A stretch of DNA of 64,000 nt. Origin: Myxococcus stipitatus. GTDB taxonomy: Bacteria; Myxococcota; Myxococcia; Myxococcales; Myxococcaceae. Made by a program: the position numbers and the translations under genes. Where the stretch lies: the NCBI RefSeq assembly GCF_038561935.1, contig NZ_CP102770.1, positions 2,108,001-2,172,000 of the forward strand. Direction: 5' to 3'. The notes beneath the pieces are model-generated. The model ran no database searches, was not told where the DNA came from, and saw nothing but the letters and a program-made list of their open reading frames with translations. Shown piece after piece: positions 44,392 through 54,736 of the stretch (its first letter is position 1; every line of letters begins with the position of its first letter).

Positions 44392-46259
44392 GCACGCGTC
44401 CGGTGGGGCAGGGGCTGGCGACGACGCTGACGTTCGTCGCGGGGCTGCTCGCCGTCTTCATCGGCGAGCGCATCCTGGGCGTGGGCACGGGCCGAGGGCT
44501 GTTGTCCGGCGCGGGTGTGGCGGCGGTCGTCCTCGCGATGGGGTGGCGGTTCTTCGCCTCGCGCGGCGCGAGCGCGGAGCGGCGCACGGTGGATGGCTGG
44601 GTGCTGGGCCTGTATGGCCTGGGCCTGCTGGCGCTGGGGCTCTACTTCCTCCAGTCGGACCTGGGCACGTCGCTCTTCGACGCGCGCCTGTCGATGAAGT
44701 CCCCCAGGCTGGCGGTGGTGCTGGCGGCGCTGTACCCCGCGCTGCTCACGTGCTGTCTGGCGCCGCTGGTGCTGGTGGAGACCGCGGTCCAGGCGATGGC
44801 GCGGGCACCGGTGCTGGAGACGGGGCGCGCGCGCAGCGCGCTGTACTCCGGCCTGGGCCTGTCCTTCGTCGTCATCTTCGCCTTCGCGACGGTGTACGTC
44901 GTCACGCAGGCGAACACGACGTGGGACCTGTCGTACTACCGCACCGCGAAGCCCGGGGACTCCACGCGCAAGGTGGTGCGCGGACTCAACGAGCCCTTGC
45001 AGGTGACGCTCTTCTTCCCGCCCTCCAACGAGGTGGGCGAGGCGGTGCGGCAGTACTTCCGGGACCTGTCGACGGAGAGCCCCCAGCTCCTCAACGTGGA
45101 GTGGCTGGACCAGGCCGTGGAGCCCACGCGGGCGCGGCTGTTGGGCGTGCACAACAACGGCACCGTCGTGCTGGCGCGGGGCGAGCGCCGGGAGCCGCTC
45201 ACGGTGGGCCTGGAGCTGGACCGCTCGCGAGGGCAGTTGCAGCGCCTGGACCAGGAGGTCCAGCGGCGGCTCATGACGGTGGCGAAGCCTCGCCGCGTCG
45301 TCTACTTCACGTCGGGCCATGGCGAGCGCGCGGACACGCGGCCCGTGCCGGGCGAGACGCCGAAGCCCGCCGTCGCGCAGCTCAAGGAGGTCCTCCGCTC
45401 GCAGAACGTGGACGTGCGCTCCCTGGGCGTCTCCGAGGGGCTGGGGCAGGAGATTCCCGCCGACGCGGCGGCGCTGGTGGTGCTGGGCGCCACGCGCGAC
45501 TTCCTCCCCGAGGAGACCACCGCCGTGCGCGAGTACCTCAAGCGCGGCGGCCGGCTGTTGATGGCGCTGGAGCCGGAGGGCCCGCGCTTCGAGAAGCTCC
45601 TGGAGCCCCTGGGCCTGAAGTACCTGGGCACGCCGCTGGCGAATGACCAGGTGTACTTCCGCACCACGCGTCAGCAGAGCGACCGGGGCAACCTGGGCTC
45701 GGTGGGCTTCAGCTCGCATCCGTCCGTCACGTCGCTGACGGCGCTGGGCGGACAGGCGGCGGTGGCGCTCATCGGCGCGGGGGCGATGGACCAGCTCCAG
45801 CCGCTGCCCAACGGCATCATGCACGACATCTCCGTGCGTGCTCACGGCGCCACGTTCGCGGACGCGAATGGGAACTTCACCTACGACCCGGGCGAGACGC
45901 GGCGCACCTGGCCGCTGGTGGTGGCGGTGGAGGAGCCCGCGGCGGCCGGCAAGTCGCCCATGCGCGCCATCGTCATGGCGGACGCGGATGCGATGAGCGA
46001 CGTGGTGCTGACCAACCTGGGCAACGAGTACCTGGTGCTGGACTCGCTGCGGTGGCTGACGGGGGAAGAGGCCGTGTCCGGTGGGGTGTCGTCCGAGGAG
46101 GACGTGCCCATCCAGCACACGCGGGAGCAGGACGTGGCGTGGTTCTACGCCACCGTCTTCCTGGCCCCGGCGCTGGTGCTGGCGGTGGGCTTCGTGACGA
46201 CGCGGCGGCGAGGCCGTCGTGCTCCGCGCGCCCCGGTGGCGGCGGGAGGTGAGCGATGA
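44388..46259 (+). CDS. GldG-type ABC auxiliary membrane protein
   Basis: 623 residues; ATG 44388 with GGAGG before it and an ATGA overlap with the permease. N-terminal part with about four hydrophobic helices (up to 170), then a large extracytoplasmic domain: TWDLSYYRTAKPGDSTRKVVRGL, a strand VTLFFPPSNEVG, FTSGHGERAD near 305 and DAAALVVLGATRDFLPEETTAVREYLKRGG near 365-395, followed by a C-terminal helix. This is the ABC_transp_aux/GldG architecture. It ends with a basic tail. It overlaps the DUF4340 gene by 4 bases. Confidence 0.9.
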   Translation: MSTRPVGQGLATTLTFVAGLLAVFIGERILGVGTGRGLLSGAGVAAVVLAMGWRFFASRGASAERRTVDGWVLGLYGLGLLALGLYFLQSDLGTSLFDARLSMKSPRLAVVLAALYPALLTCCLAPLVLVETAVQAMARAPVLETGRARSALYSGLGLSFVVIFAFATVYVVTQANTTWDLSYYRTAKPGDSTRKVVRGLNEPLQVTLFFPPSNEVGEAVRQYFRDLSTESPQLLNVEWLDQAVEPTRARLLGVHNNGTVVLARGERREPLTVGLELDRSRGQLQRLDQEVQRRLMTVAKPRRVVYFTSGHGERADTRPVPGETPKPAVAQLKEVLRSQNVDVRSLGVSEGLGQEIPADAAALVVLGATRDFLPEETTAVREYLKRGGRLLMALEPEGPRFEKLLEPLGLKYLGTPLANDQVYFRTTRQQSDRGNLGSVGFSSHPSVTSLTALGGQAAVALIGAGAMDQLQPLPNGIMHDISVRAHGATFADANGNFTYDPGETRRTWPLVVAVEEPAAAGKSPMRAIVMADADAMSDVVLTNLGNEYLVLDSLRWLTGEEAVSGGVSSEEDVPIQHTREQDVAWFYATVFLAPALVLAVGFVTTRRRGRRAPRAPVAAGGER

Positions 46260-47302
46260 AGGCGCGGGACCTGGCGCTCCAGGGCGCTCTCGCGGCGGTG
46301 GCCCTGGTGGCCGCCTATCTGGTGTGGCAGCGGGCGCCCGCGGGCGCTCCTGGCGACGTGACGGTGGTGGAGCTTCCGTCGCGGGCGCTGGACCGCGTGC
46401 GCTTCGAGGACGAGGCCCGCTTCGTGGAGCTGTTCCGCGACGCCCAGGACCGGGACCTGCTCTGGGTCCGGCTGGGCTTCAAGCCCGCGAAGCCGATTCC
46501 TCCCGAGGCCATGGATGGTGGCACGGCTTCCGGGGATGGCGGCACGGAGGCCTCGGCGACGGCCGTGGCGCCTCCGCCGCCTCGCGAGCTGCGGGCCAAC
46601 GAGGTGGCGCAGAAGCTCTTCCCTCGCTTCGCGCCGCTGCGCGCCACGCGCTCGCTCGGCGTGCTCGACGCGAAGAAGCTGGAAGAGGTGGGGCTGACGA
46701 CGTCGCAGCGCAAGCTGACGATGACGCTGGGCGGAAAGGTGGAGTCCTTCACGCTGGCCTCGACGGCGGGCGGCTGGGGCACGCCGTACCTGCGCCGCGA
46801 GTCGGACGGGCACGTCTTCCTGCTGGGCCCCGCGCTGCTGCCCGACCTGGAGAACGCGAGCAGCCGCCTGGTGGACCGGCGGATGCACCTGTTCGACGTG
46901 GGGGACTTCGACGCGGTGGTCATCTCATCGGGCGGTGTCTCGCGCTCCTTCACCGCGAGCGGCAAGGCGCCCAACCCCGTCGCGCTGGCGCCGGAGGAGT
47001 CGCCGGACAAGCCGGACGAGTTCACACGCAACTGGCATGACCGCGTGTGGCGGCTGGTGCCATTGGACCTGCTGGGCCGCGACGAGCAGCCCGCGGGCGG
47101 CGAGCCCACCGAGTCCTTCCGCGTCGAGTACAAGCGCGGCGGCAAGACGCTGGGGCAGCTCACCGTGGCGCGTGGCCCGGAGGGCTTCTTCGCTCGCACC
47201 GAGCACACCAGCGGCTGGGTCCGCCTGCCCGCGGGGGTGGACCCGTTGGCGTCGGAGGTGGCTCGCGTGACGACGCCGGTGTCGTCAGCCAGCGGGCCCT
47301 GA
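46256..47302 (+). CDS. DUF4340-family protein
   Basis: 348 residues, last gene of the GldA/F/G-like operon. One N-terminal helix (LALQGALAAVALVAAYLVW) anchors an extracytoplasmic part with repeated VTVVELPSRALDRVRFED- and GKVESFTLAST-type strands, the usual DUF4340 pattern. DUF4340 proteins often accompany GldG-type genes, so they probably act in one complex. Its 3' end overlaps the GvpL/F gene on the other strand by 18 bases. Confidence 0.85.
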   Translation: MKARDLALQGALAAVALVAAYLVWQRAPAGAPGDVTVVELPSRALDRVRFEDEARFVELFRDAQDRDLLWVRLGFKPAKPIPPEAMDGGTASGDGGTEASATAVAPPPPRELRANEVAQKLFPRFAPLRATRSLGVLDAKKLEEVGLTTSQRKLTMTLGGKVESFTLASTAGGWGTPYLRRESDGHVFLLGPALLPDLENASSRLVDRRMHLFDVGDFDAVVISSGGVSRSFTASGKAPNPVALAPEESPDKPDEFTRNWHDRVWRLVPLDLLGRDEQPAGGEPTESFRVEYKRGGKTLGQLTVARGPEGFFARTEHTSGWVRLPAGVDPLASEVARVTTPVSSASGP

Positions 47303-48238
47303 AGCGGCGGGGGCCTCTTCCCTGGCCAGCCCGAGCCTCACGTCGACGAAGCTGTACGCCGGCCAGGGGCCGGTGAAGCGGAAGGAGTAGAGGTCCGAGC
47401 GCGCGGCCAGCGTCCGGACCTTCGCCTCGAAGGCGGGCACCTCCGCCCGCGTGACGAGGAAGGCCGTGTTGAGCAGCATCCGCTCTCCCACGGGGGAGTG
47501 GATGCGCGAGGCCGCGGCCAGCGGGCGCAGGCTCTCCAGCATCGCGGCCATGTCGAGGGCCGCGCGCAGCTCCACCGCGTGCCAGAGCCTCTGCTCGTGC
47601 TCGGTCTCCATTTCATCCGCGCGACGGCGCAGGCCCAGGTCCTCCAGCTCCATGCGCCGGGCCAGGTGCTCGCGGTGGTGCAGCACCTTGACGCCCAGCT
47701 CCACCTTGTCGTCCAGCGCGCTCAGCGCGGTGGTGAGCACCGCCTTCGTGGCGCGCAGCAACTGCTGCACCTGCGCCCGAGAGCTCAGCACGGTGCCGAA
47801 GGCCACGGGCAGGAGCGTGTGGTCGCGGAGGATGACCTCGGCGGCGCGCTGGTGGGCCATGAGGTTCGCCCGCGTCGGGTCCACCCGGTGCGTGGAGATG
47901 GGAGACACCAGCGCGGTGAGCGCTCCCTCCCGCACGCCGTGAATCCGGGCCGGCGGCATGCCGAGCCCCAGCGCGCCCAGCTTCAAGGGGCCCTTCGCGC
48001 GCACCACGCCGTGGAGATACCATGGACCCCTGAAGTCCTCCTGGACCTCGGGAACCTCACGCGTCTTGGCGCCTCGCGAGCCCTTGCGCCGGCGAGGCTT
48101 CGCCTTGGCGGGAGGGGGGCGGGACTTGGGGGCACTGGCGCTTCGAGGTTTCTGCTTGCGGGGAGCCTCGGCCCTCGCGGCGGTCCCGCGCCGGCCTGGG
48201 CGCCTGGCCTTGCTGGAGGGACGGGAGGGCCGTGGCAT
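47285..48238 (-). CDS. GvpL/GvpF-family gas vesicle protein
   Basis: 317 residues from ATG 48238, eight bases after the response regulator stop. The first 85 residues are a very basic Arg/Lys/Pro/Ala tail (PRRRKGSRGAK). The remainder is a GvpL/F domain: WYLHGVVRAKGPL near 96, TALVSPIS near 130, MAHQRAAEVILRDHTLLPVAFGTVL near 150-174 and the C-terminal FTGPWPAYSFVDVRL. GvpF/L proteins act in gas vesicle assembly, contacting GvpA. The basic tail is unusual. It closes an operon that begins with a GvpA-like gene and includes a two-component pair, without the other gvp genes. Confidence 0.85.
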   Translation of the reverse strand: MPRPSRPSSKARRPGRRGTAARAEAPRKQKPRSASAPKSRPPPAKAKPRRRKGSRGAKTREVPEVQEDFRGPWYLHGVVRAKGPLKLGALGLGMPPARIHGVREGALTALVSPISTHRVDPTRANLMAHQRAAEVILRDHTLLPVAFGTVLSSRAQVQQLLRATKAVLTTALSALDDKVELGVKVLHHREHLARRMELEDLGLRRRADEMETEHEQRLWHAVELRAALDMAAMLESLRPLAAASRIHSPVGERMLLNTAFLVTRAEVPAFEAKVRTLAARSDLYSFRFTGPWPAYSFVDVRLGLAREEAPAASGPAG

Positions 48239-48245
48239 GGAGGCC

Positions 48246-48656
48246 CTACCGGGTCGCCGCGACCGCGCGCTGCGCGAGCAGGTTGCGGACCTCGGTGACG
48301 AGCTCATCGGGGAGGCAGGGCTTGGTGACGAACGAGTCGCACCCCGCGCCCCGCGCTTCGTCCGACTGGCCCGTCAGCGCATGCCCGGTGAGGGCCACCA
48401 CGGGGATGGTGCGCGTGCGGTCATCCTTCTTCAGCTGGCGCGTGGCCTCCCAGCCGTCGATGACGGGCAGCGACAGGTCCATCAGGATGATGTCGGGCAC
48501 GAGCGCGAAGGCCTGGTCCAGCGCCTCCTGGCCGTTGCGGGCCTGCGCCACGCGGAAGCCTGAGTACTCGAGGTACTCCGCGTACATCTCCCGCGCGTCG
48601 TCGTAGTCGTCGACGACGAGCACGAGCGGCTGGAGATTCGGGGAGGGATTCGTCAT
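48246..48656 (-). CDS. Single-domain response regulator
   Basis: 136 residues from ATG 48656, overlapping the kinase stop by 4 bases. A receiver domain only: [15 protein letters not shown] near 13-27 (acidic pocket), phospho-acceptor aspartate near 60 in [10 protein letters not shown], switch threonine in ALTGHA near 91 and lysine in FVTKPC near 112. There is no output domain, so it must act through a partner, perhaps the GvpL/F protein encoded next. Cognate kinase is almost certainly the upstream gene. Confidence 0.93.
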   Translation of the reverse strand: MTNPSPNLQPLVLVVDDYDDAREMYAEYLEYSGFRVAQARNGQEALDQAFALVPDIILMDLSLPVIDGWEATRQLKKDDRTRTIPVVALTGHALTGQSDEARGAGCDSFVTKPCLPDELVTEVRNLLAQRAVAATR

Positions 48657-50806
48657 GTCCGCCTCGGGCGTCGTGGAAAGTGCAGCGTGAAGGTCGACCC
48701 CTGCCCCGGGATACTCTGAAGGGTGACGCGTCCCCCCAGCATGTCGGCCAGACGACGGCAGATGGACAGCCCGAGCCCGGTGCCCCCATAGGCGCGGGTG
48801 GGCGAGCTGTCCACCTGTTGGAAGTCCTCGAAAATCTTCTCCTGATAGGCCGGGTCGATGCCAATCCCGGTGTCCGTCACGGAGATGGTGAGCAGGGAGG
48901 AGGGCGAGGCGCACTCCGCCGACACCTTCACCGAGCCCTCGTGCGTGAACTTCAAGGCATTGGACAGGAGGTTGAGGACGACCTGCTTCATCTTCTGTCG
49001 GTCGCTGTGGACCTGGGGCAGCTTCGCACCCAGGTGTGTGCTCACCGCCAGCTTGCTGCGGACGATGATGGGGTCCATCTCCGCCATCACCTCCTGGAGC
49101 AGCTCCGGGATGCCGAAGTCCGACAGGTGCAGCGGCATCCGCCCCGCCTCGATGCGGGTGATGTCCAGGATTTCGTTGATGACCTCCAGCAGGTGCCGAC
49201 CGTTGGAGTCGATGCGCGTCAGGTTGCGCCGCTGGATGGGGGTGAGCTCCCCCGACACGCCCTGCAGGAGCATGTTGGTGTAGCCGAGGATGGCATTGAG
49301 CGGCGTGCGGAACTCGTGGGACATGTTGGCCAGGAACTGCGACTTGGCCGCGCTGGCCTGCTCCAACTGGATGGCCTGACGGCGCAGCTTCTCGTTCTGC
49401 TCGGCCAGCTCCGCGGTGGCCACCTGCACGCGCGCCTCCAGCAGCGTGGAGACCTCCTTGAGCCGCTCCAGGAGGCGCGCCTTCTCCAGCGCCTCGCCCC
49501 GGTCCTGGAAGAGCGTGACGATGCCCGTCAGCTCACCTCCGTCTCCCAGCACCTTGGTGGCCACCGCCTCCATGGGACGGGTGCCTCCGCTGGCCGGGTC
49601 CACGAGGTTGAGCTGACCACGCCAGCGGGGGCCGCCTCCGGTGTCCAGCAGGTTGGCGAGGAACGAGGAGAACACGGCGTCGTTGGAGCGCACGCGGCGC
49701 TGCGCGGCCCGGCCTCCCTCGGAGGAGGAGGTGAAGAGCTTCTCCGCGGGCTCGTTCATCATCACCGCGCCACCCGACGGGCTGGAGAGGATGATGGGGT
49801 CCGCCACGGAGTCGAGCACGCGGTCCAGGCGGTGGCGCTCGCTGCGGGCCTCGCGCTCGGTGGCGCGCAGGCGGCGGTAGCTCTCGCCCAGGGCCTGGGT
49901 GGCGCGGCCCAGGTCCGTCACGTTGCGCAGCACGCTCACCATGGCCTCGCGGCCGTCGGGGGCATACACGCGCGTGCCCACCAGCTCGAAGAGCAGGTCC
50001 AGTCCCTCGGAAGGGTCCACCAGGGGAATCTCGCGCCAGCTCACCCCCGGCACGGGGCCTCGCGCGGTGCTGGCCACCGCGGTGGTGAACACGCGCTGGT
50101 TGAGCTGGACGGCGCGCTTGCGGCCGTCGCTCGCGTCGGGGCTCGCGACGAGCAGGGACTCCGCGCGCGCGTTGGCCAGCCGCAGGCGTCCGTCCAGGTC
50201 CGTGAGCAGCACGGGGTCCGTCACCGCGTCGATGATGTGGCGGAACAGCGCGCCGCCGCCCAGGCCCAGCGGACCGGAGGTGACCTGCTTCGCGAGGTAG
50301 GGCCCCGCGTGCGCGGCGACCCAGGCGACCTCGGAGGGGAGGGTGGGGCCGTTGACCCAGATGAGCAGCAGGCCCACGGGGGAGGCGCCCTCGCGGCCCA
50401 GCGGAACGGCGAACAGTCCTCCTGTTCCGGGGATGGGGATGAGCGCGCGCTCGTGCGGGAAGAAGCAGGGGACGGCCTGGGTGAGCACCTCCGCCAGCGG
50501 GTGCTCCGTGTCCGCGTCGGGCGCTTCCGTCAGCGCGGCGTGCTGGGCCTCGGTCAGGCCCGTGGACGCAAGACAGCCGAGCCTCCCTCCGGGCTCATCG
50601 CGCGTCAGACAGGCCACGGCGGGGGCGGGAGCATGCACGGCCAGCCACTCCACCACCGCGCGCGCGCAGTCTTGCGCCGCGTCGCAGGTGAGCAGCTGCT
50701 CGGCGAGGGCGAGGCGTGCATCGGCGCTGGAGGCGTGGGCTGTGGAGAGAGGGGCGGGAGAGACCAATGCGTCAGGCTCCGGGAGAGGGACGGGGTGTCG
50801 TGTCAC
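48653..50806 (-). CDS. GAF/PAS sensor histidine kinase
   Basis: 717 residues from GTG 50806. N-terminal 190 residues GAF-like ([21 protein letters not shown] then [14 protein letters not shown]), then two PAS domains ([21 protein letters not shown] would be one run; PAS1 near 195-315, PAS2 near 330-445), a coiled coil, HisKA with the phospho-acceptor in [15 protein letters not shown] (histidine near 496) and a HATPase domain ([33 protein letters not shown]). No membrane helix, so it is cytoplasmic. Its first 35 bases overlap the GvpA-like gene. Signal unknown. Confidence 0.93.
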   Translation of the reverse strand: MTRHPVPLPEPDALVSPAPLSTAHASSADARLALAEQLLTCDAAQDCARAVVEWLAVHAPAPAVACLTRDEPGGRLGCLASTGLTEAQHAALTEAPDADTEHPLAEVLTQAVPCFFPHERALIPIPGTGGLFAVPLGREGASPVGLLLIWVNGPTLPSEVAWVAAHAGPYLAKQVTSGPLGLGGGALFRHIIDAVTDPVLLTDLDGRLRLANARAESLLVASPDASDGRKRAVQLNQRVFTTAVASTARGPVPGVSWREIPLVDPSEGLDLLFELVGTRVYAPDGREAMVSVLRNVTDLGRATQALGESYRRLRATEREARSERHRLDRVLDSVADPIILSSPSGGAVMMNEPAEKLFTSSSEGGRAAQRRVRSNDAVFSSFLANLLDTGGGPRWRGQLNLVDPASGGTRPMEAVATKVLGDGGELTGIVTLFQDRGEALEKARLLERLKEVSTLLEARVQVATAELAEQNEKLRRQAIQLEQASAAKSQFLANMSHEFRTPLNAILGYTNMLLQGVSGELTPIQRRNLTRIDSNGRHLLEVINEILDITRIEAGRMPLHLSDFGIPELLQEVMAEMDPIIVRSKLAVSTHLGAKLPQVHSDRQKMKQVVLNLLSNALKFTHEGSVKVSAECASPSSLLTISVTDTGIGIDPAYQEKIFEDFQQVDSSPTRAYGGTGLGLSICRRLADMLGGRVTLQSIPGQGSTFTLHFPRRPRRT

Positions 50807-50990
50807 CAGGGTGCGGGGAGTCGTTCGTCCAGACCTCCAGGAAGGTCACCACGACGCGAGCGGCGTTGTCCTCGGAAGAATCCTGGAGGGACGCGGCGCG
50901 GGCGGTGTCGTCCCAACGAAGCCCGCGGTCCAGGACCCGGTCCATGACATCGACGAGACTGGTGCTTCCAGCCATTCTCTCCACGGGCAT
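50772..50990 (-). CDS. GvpA-like gas vesicle structural protein homologue
   Basis: 72 residues, the length of GvpA (about 70). [20 protein letters not shown] aligns without a gap with the GvpA N-terminus (M-A-V-E-K, then SSSL-A-E-V-I-D-R-I-L), followed by [12 protein letters not shown] and, later, [12 protein letters not shown] matching the ARVV segment. The hydrophobic strand between them is replaced by a polar stretch ([11 protein letters not shown]), and the C-terminus is proline-rich, so it may not build a vesicle wall. First gene of the operon with kinase, regulator and GvpL/F. It overlaps the kinase gene by 35 bases. Confidence 0.72.
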   Translation of the reverse strand: MPVERMAGSTSLVDVMDRVLDRGLRWDDTARAASLQDSSEDNAARVVVTFLEVWTNDSPHPGDTTPRPSPGA

Positions 50991-51229
50991 TCTTCGTGGC
51001 TCCCTGGGCTCGCGTCAGGGTTCGGGGGGCCGACCCATGTCTCTATCTAGCGCGGGCCTTCGAGTCGCCCCAGGCTCGCTTCCGACGCCGCGCGACTTGC
51101 CAACACCCGGCGCCTCGCTCTGTCCGCTCGTATACATCACGAGTGGTCGCCAAGCCGGGCTACCGGGCGGGCACGCGTCTCCTCGGGGCCGGGTTATCGG
51201 CTCCAGGACGCATCCCTAGGCTTGGATGC

Positions 51230-52741
51230 ATGGATGAAGCGCGGACGCATCCGTCGTTGTGGACGCTGACGGCGCCACCTCGTGAGTTCCCTCCGCTGAC
51301 AGGGGACCTGACGGTGGACGTCGCCGTCATCGGTGGGGGAATGGCGGGCCTCACCACGGCCTGGCTGTTGAAGCGCGCTGGCAAACGGGTGGTGGTTTTG
51401 GAGATGAACCGCATCCTGTCGGGGCAGACAGGTCAGACGACCGCTCACCTCACGGAGCTGCTCGACACGCCCTATTCCACGCTGCGCCGCGATTTCGGTC
51501 CGTCGGGGGCGCGGCTCGCCGCGGCCTCCAGTCGCGCCGCGTTGGAGCAGGTGGCCTCGCTCGTCGAGGCGCTGGGCCTGGACTGCGACTTCCAGCGTGT
51601 CCCCCTGTTTCGTTTCGCGGAGACGGTGCGCGAGTTGGACGCGTTGGAGCGCGAGCTTCCCGCCGCGCGGGAGGCGGGGCTGTCGGTGTCGCTCACCCAT
51701 GCGGTGCCGCTGCCCTTCCCGGTGCGAGGAGCGCTGAAGGTGGAGGACCAGGCCCTGTTCCATCCTCGCAAGTACCTGCTGGGGTTGGCGGACCGCATCC
51801 CGGGCGAGGGGTGTCATCTGTTCGAGGACACCCGGGTGCTGGACGTCCAGGATGGCGCGCCTTGCCGTGTCGTCACGAACCGGGGCGTCGTCACCGCGAC
51901 GGATGTGGTGGAGGCCACCACCACGCCGCTCAACCGCGTCTTCCTTCACACCAAGCTGTACCCGTACCGCACCTACGCGGTGGCGGGGCCGCTCGAAGGT
52001 TCGCTGGAGCCAGGGGAGTACTACGACTCCCGGGAGCCCTATCACTACATCCGCACCCAGCCCGTCGATGGACACCTCCACGTCATCGTGGGAGGCGAGG
52101 ACCACAAGGTGGGTGCGGCCGTGGACACCGAGCAGTGCTACGCGGCGCTGGAGGAGTACACGCTGAAGCGCTTCCCGGTGAAGCGCCTCACCTCGCGCTG
52201 GTCCGGCCAGGTCATCGAGCCCGCGGATGGGCTGCCCTTCATCGGCTTGAATCGCGCGAGCCGTCACGTCTACGTGGCCACGGGCTTCTCGGGCACGGGC
52301 ATGACGTTCGGCACGCTGGCGGGGATGATGTTCACCGACCTCATCCTGGGGCGGCACAATGCCTACGCGGCGCTGTATGACGCCACGCGGGTGAAGCCGC
52401 TCGCGGGCGCGAAGGACTTCCTCCAGGAGAACGCGGAGGTGGCCTTCCGCTTCGTCGTGGACCGGCTCTCCCGGCCGGATGGCAAGCACCTGTCCGAGGT
52501 GGCTCCCGGCGAGGCGAAGGTGCTGGAGGTGGACGGGAAGAAGGTGGCCGTCTACCGCGAGCCGGATGGGACGTCCCACGCGGTCTCGCCCGTGTGCACC
52601 CACCTGGGGTGCCATGTGCATTGGAATGGCGCGGAGCGCTCCTGGGACTGTCCCTGCCACGGCGCGCGCTACAGCCCCACGGGCAAGGTGCTGAATGGTC
52701 CCGCGGTGAGGGACCTGCCTTCGCGCAAGCTGCCCAGGTGA
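51230..52741 (+). CDS. FAD-dependent oxidoreductase with C-terminal Rieske domain
   Basis: 503 residues from ATG 51230. The DAO-type FAD domain begins VDVAVIGGGMAGLTTAWLLKRAG near 27-49 (Rossmann loop GGGMAGL), with GQTGQTTAHLTELLD near 60-75 and the C-terminal FAD contact GFSGTGMTFGTLAG near 345-358. From about 420 a Rieske [2Fe-2S] domain follows: CTHLGC near 455 and CPCHG near 473 (C-x-H and C-x2-H ligands). This architecture occurs in many soil bacteria; the substrate is unknown. It is divergent from the GvpA-like operon, with 239 bases between starts. Confidence 0.92.
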   Translation: MDEARTHPSLWTLTAPPREFPPLTGDLTVDVAVIGGGMAGLTTAWLLKRAGKRVVVLEMNRILSGQTGQTTAHLTELLDTPYSTLRRDFGPSGARLAAASSRAALEQVASLVEALGLDCDFQRVPLFRFAETVRELDALERELPAAREAGLSVSLTHAVPLPFPVRGALKVEDQALFHPRKYLLGLADRIPGEGCHLFEDTRVLDVQDGAPCRVVTNRGVVTATDVVEATTTPLNRVFLHTKLYPYRTYAVAGPLEGSLEPGEYYDSREPYHYIRTQPVDGHLHVIVGGEDHKVGAAVDTEQCYAALEEYTLKRFPVKRLTSRWSGQVIEPADGLPFIGLNRASRHVYVATGFSGTGMTFGTLAGMMFTDLILGRHNAYAALYDATRVKPLAGAKDFLQENAEVAFRFVVDRLSRPDGKHLSEVAPGEAKVLEVDGKKVAVYREPDGTSHAVSPVCTHLGCHVHWNGAERSWDCPCHGARYSPTGKVLNGPAVRDLPSRKLPR

Positions 52742-52792
52742 CGTCCGGTCCGACACAAGAAACGGGTTGCACGGCGCGGCCGGAGCGTCAGC

Positions 52793-53479
<687 letters not shown>

Positions 53480-53570
53480 GGGCGGGAGGGCGAGCAAGGG
53501 CTCGTGGAGGGTGCGCCTTGCCGCGTGGCACGGGCGTCGTCACCCGTAAGGCAACGGGAGCGAGGCCCTC

Positions 53571-54719
53571 ATGCGAGCACTGACGTACCAGGGACCCTTC
53601 AGGGTCCGAGTGGAGGACAAGCCAGAACCGAGGCTGGAGCATCCCCAGGACGTCATCCTCCGGGTGACTCGCACCGCCATCTGTGGCTCGGACCTGCACT
53701 TGATGCACGGCCTGGTGCCGGACACGCGGGTGGGCCACACCTTCGGTCACGAGTTCACCGGCGTGGTGGAGGAGCGAGGCTCGGAGGTCACCCAGTTGCA
53801 TCAGGGCGACCGGGTGGTGGTGCCGTTCAACATCTCCTGCGGCATCTGCTTCTACTGCGAGCGCGGACTCACGGCGCTGTGTGAGAACAGCAACCCATCG
53901 AGCGACGTGGCCAGTGGGGTGTATGGCTATTCGCACACGACGGGCGGCTACGACGGCGGGCAGGCGGAGTACGTGCGTGTGCCGTTCGCGGACGTGGGGC
54001 CCCTGAAGATTCCGGACGACATGGAGGACGAGGAGGTGTTGTTCCTCGGGGACATCCTGCCGACGGGCTACATGGGCGCGGAGATGGGGGAGATCAAAGG
54101 GGGCGAGACGGTGGTGGTGTTCGGCGCGGGGCCGGTGGGCCTGTTCGCCATGCGGTCCGCGTGGCTGATGGGCGCCGGGCGTGTGGTGGCGGTGGACCCG
54201 GTGCGCTACCGCCTCGAGTTCGCGGAGCACTATGCCCAGGTGGAGACGGTGAACTCCCAGGAGGTGGAGGACGTCGTCGTGTCCTTGAAGGAGATGTTCG
54301 ATGGGCGCGGCCCGGACGTGTGCATCGACGCGGTGGGCATGGAGGCGACGGGCTCCTTCACGCAGCGGGTGTTGGGGCTGGGGCTGAAGCTGGAGGCGGG
54401 GGCGCCCACGGTGCTGACGTGGTGCATCGATGCCGTGCGCAAGGGAGGCAATGTCTCCATCGTGGGGGTGTACGGGCCTCCGTGGAACGTGCTGCCCATT
54501 GGCACCGCGATGAACAAGGGGCTCACGCTGCGGATGAACCAGTGCAACGTGCGCCGCTACATGCCGCATCTGTTGAAGCGCATCCGCGAGGGGCTCATCG
54601 ACGCGAAGGCCATCATCACCCACCGGATGTCCCTGGAGGAGGCTCCAGAGGCGTATCACCTGTTCGCCCAGAAGCGCGATGGCTGCGTCAAATGTGTCCT
54701 CACGCCAGGGCGAGCCTGA
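53571..54719 (+). CDS. Zinc-dependent alcohol/formaldehyde-type dehydrogenase
   Basis: 382 residues. MDR fold: CGSDLHLMHG near 39-48 (catalytic zinc Cys), GHTFGHEFTGVVEERG near 55-70 (Glu/His), structural zinc cysteines in SCGICFYCERGLTALCEN near 89-106 and the NAD loop VFGAGPVGLFAMRSAW near 182-197. The internal MYGSH-like insertion resembles glutathione-independent formaldehyde dehydrogenases. Substrate uncertain. The next gene starts 17 bases downstream. Confidence 0.92.
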   Translation: MRALTYQGPFRVRVEDKPEPRLEHPQDVILRVTRTAICGSDLHLMHGLVPDTRVGHTFGHEFTGVVEERGSEVTQLHQGDRVVVPFNISCGICFYCERGLTALCENSNPSSDVASGVYGYSHTTGGYDGGQAEYVRVPFADVGPLKIPDDMEDEEVLFLGDILPTGYMGAEMGEIKGGETVVVFGAGPVGLFAMRSAWLMGAGRVVAVDPVRYRLEFAEHYAQVETVNSQEVEDVVVSLKEMFDGRGPDVCIDAVGMEATGSFTQRVLGLGLKLEAGAPTVLTWCIDAVRKGGNVSIVGVYGPPWNVLPIGTAMNKGLTLRMNQCNVRRYMPHLLKRIREGLIDAKAIITHRMSLEEAPEAYHLFAQKRDGCVKCVLTPGRA

Positions 54720-54736
54720 CCAGGAGGCGTCACGTC

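Noticed and set aside
50772..50990. A frameshift explaining the polar middle of the GvpA-like protein
   Set aside because: The frame is open throughout, the ARVV segment after the polar part is in the same frame, and no alternative frame gives a better GvpA match.
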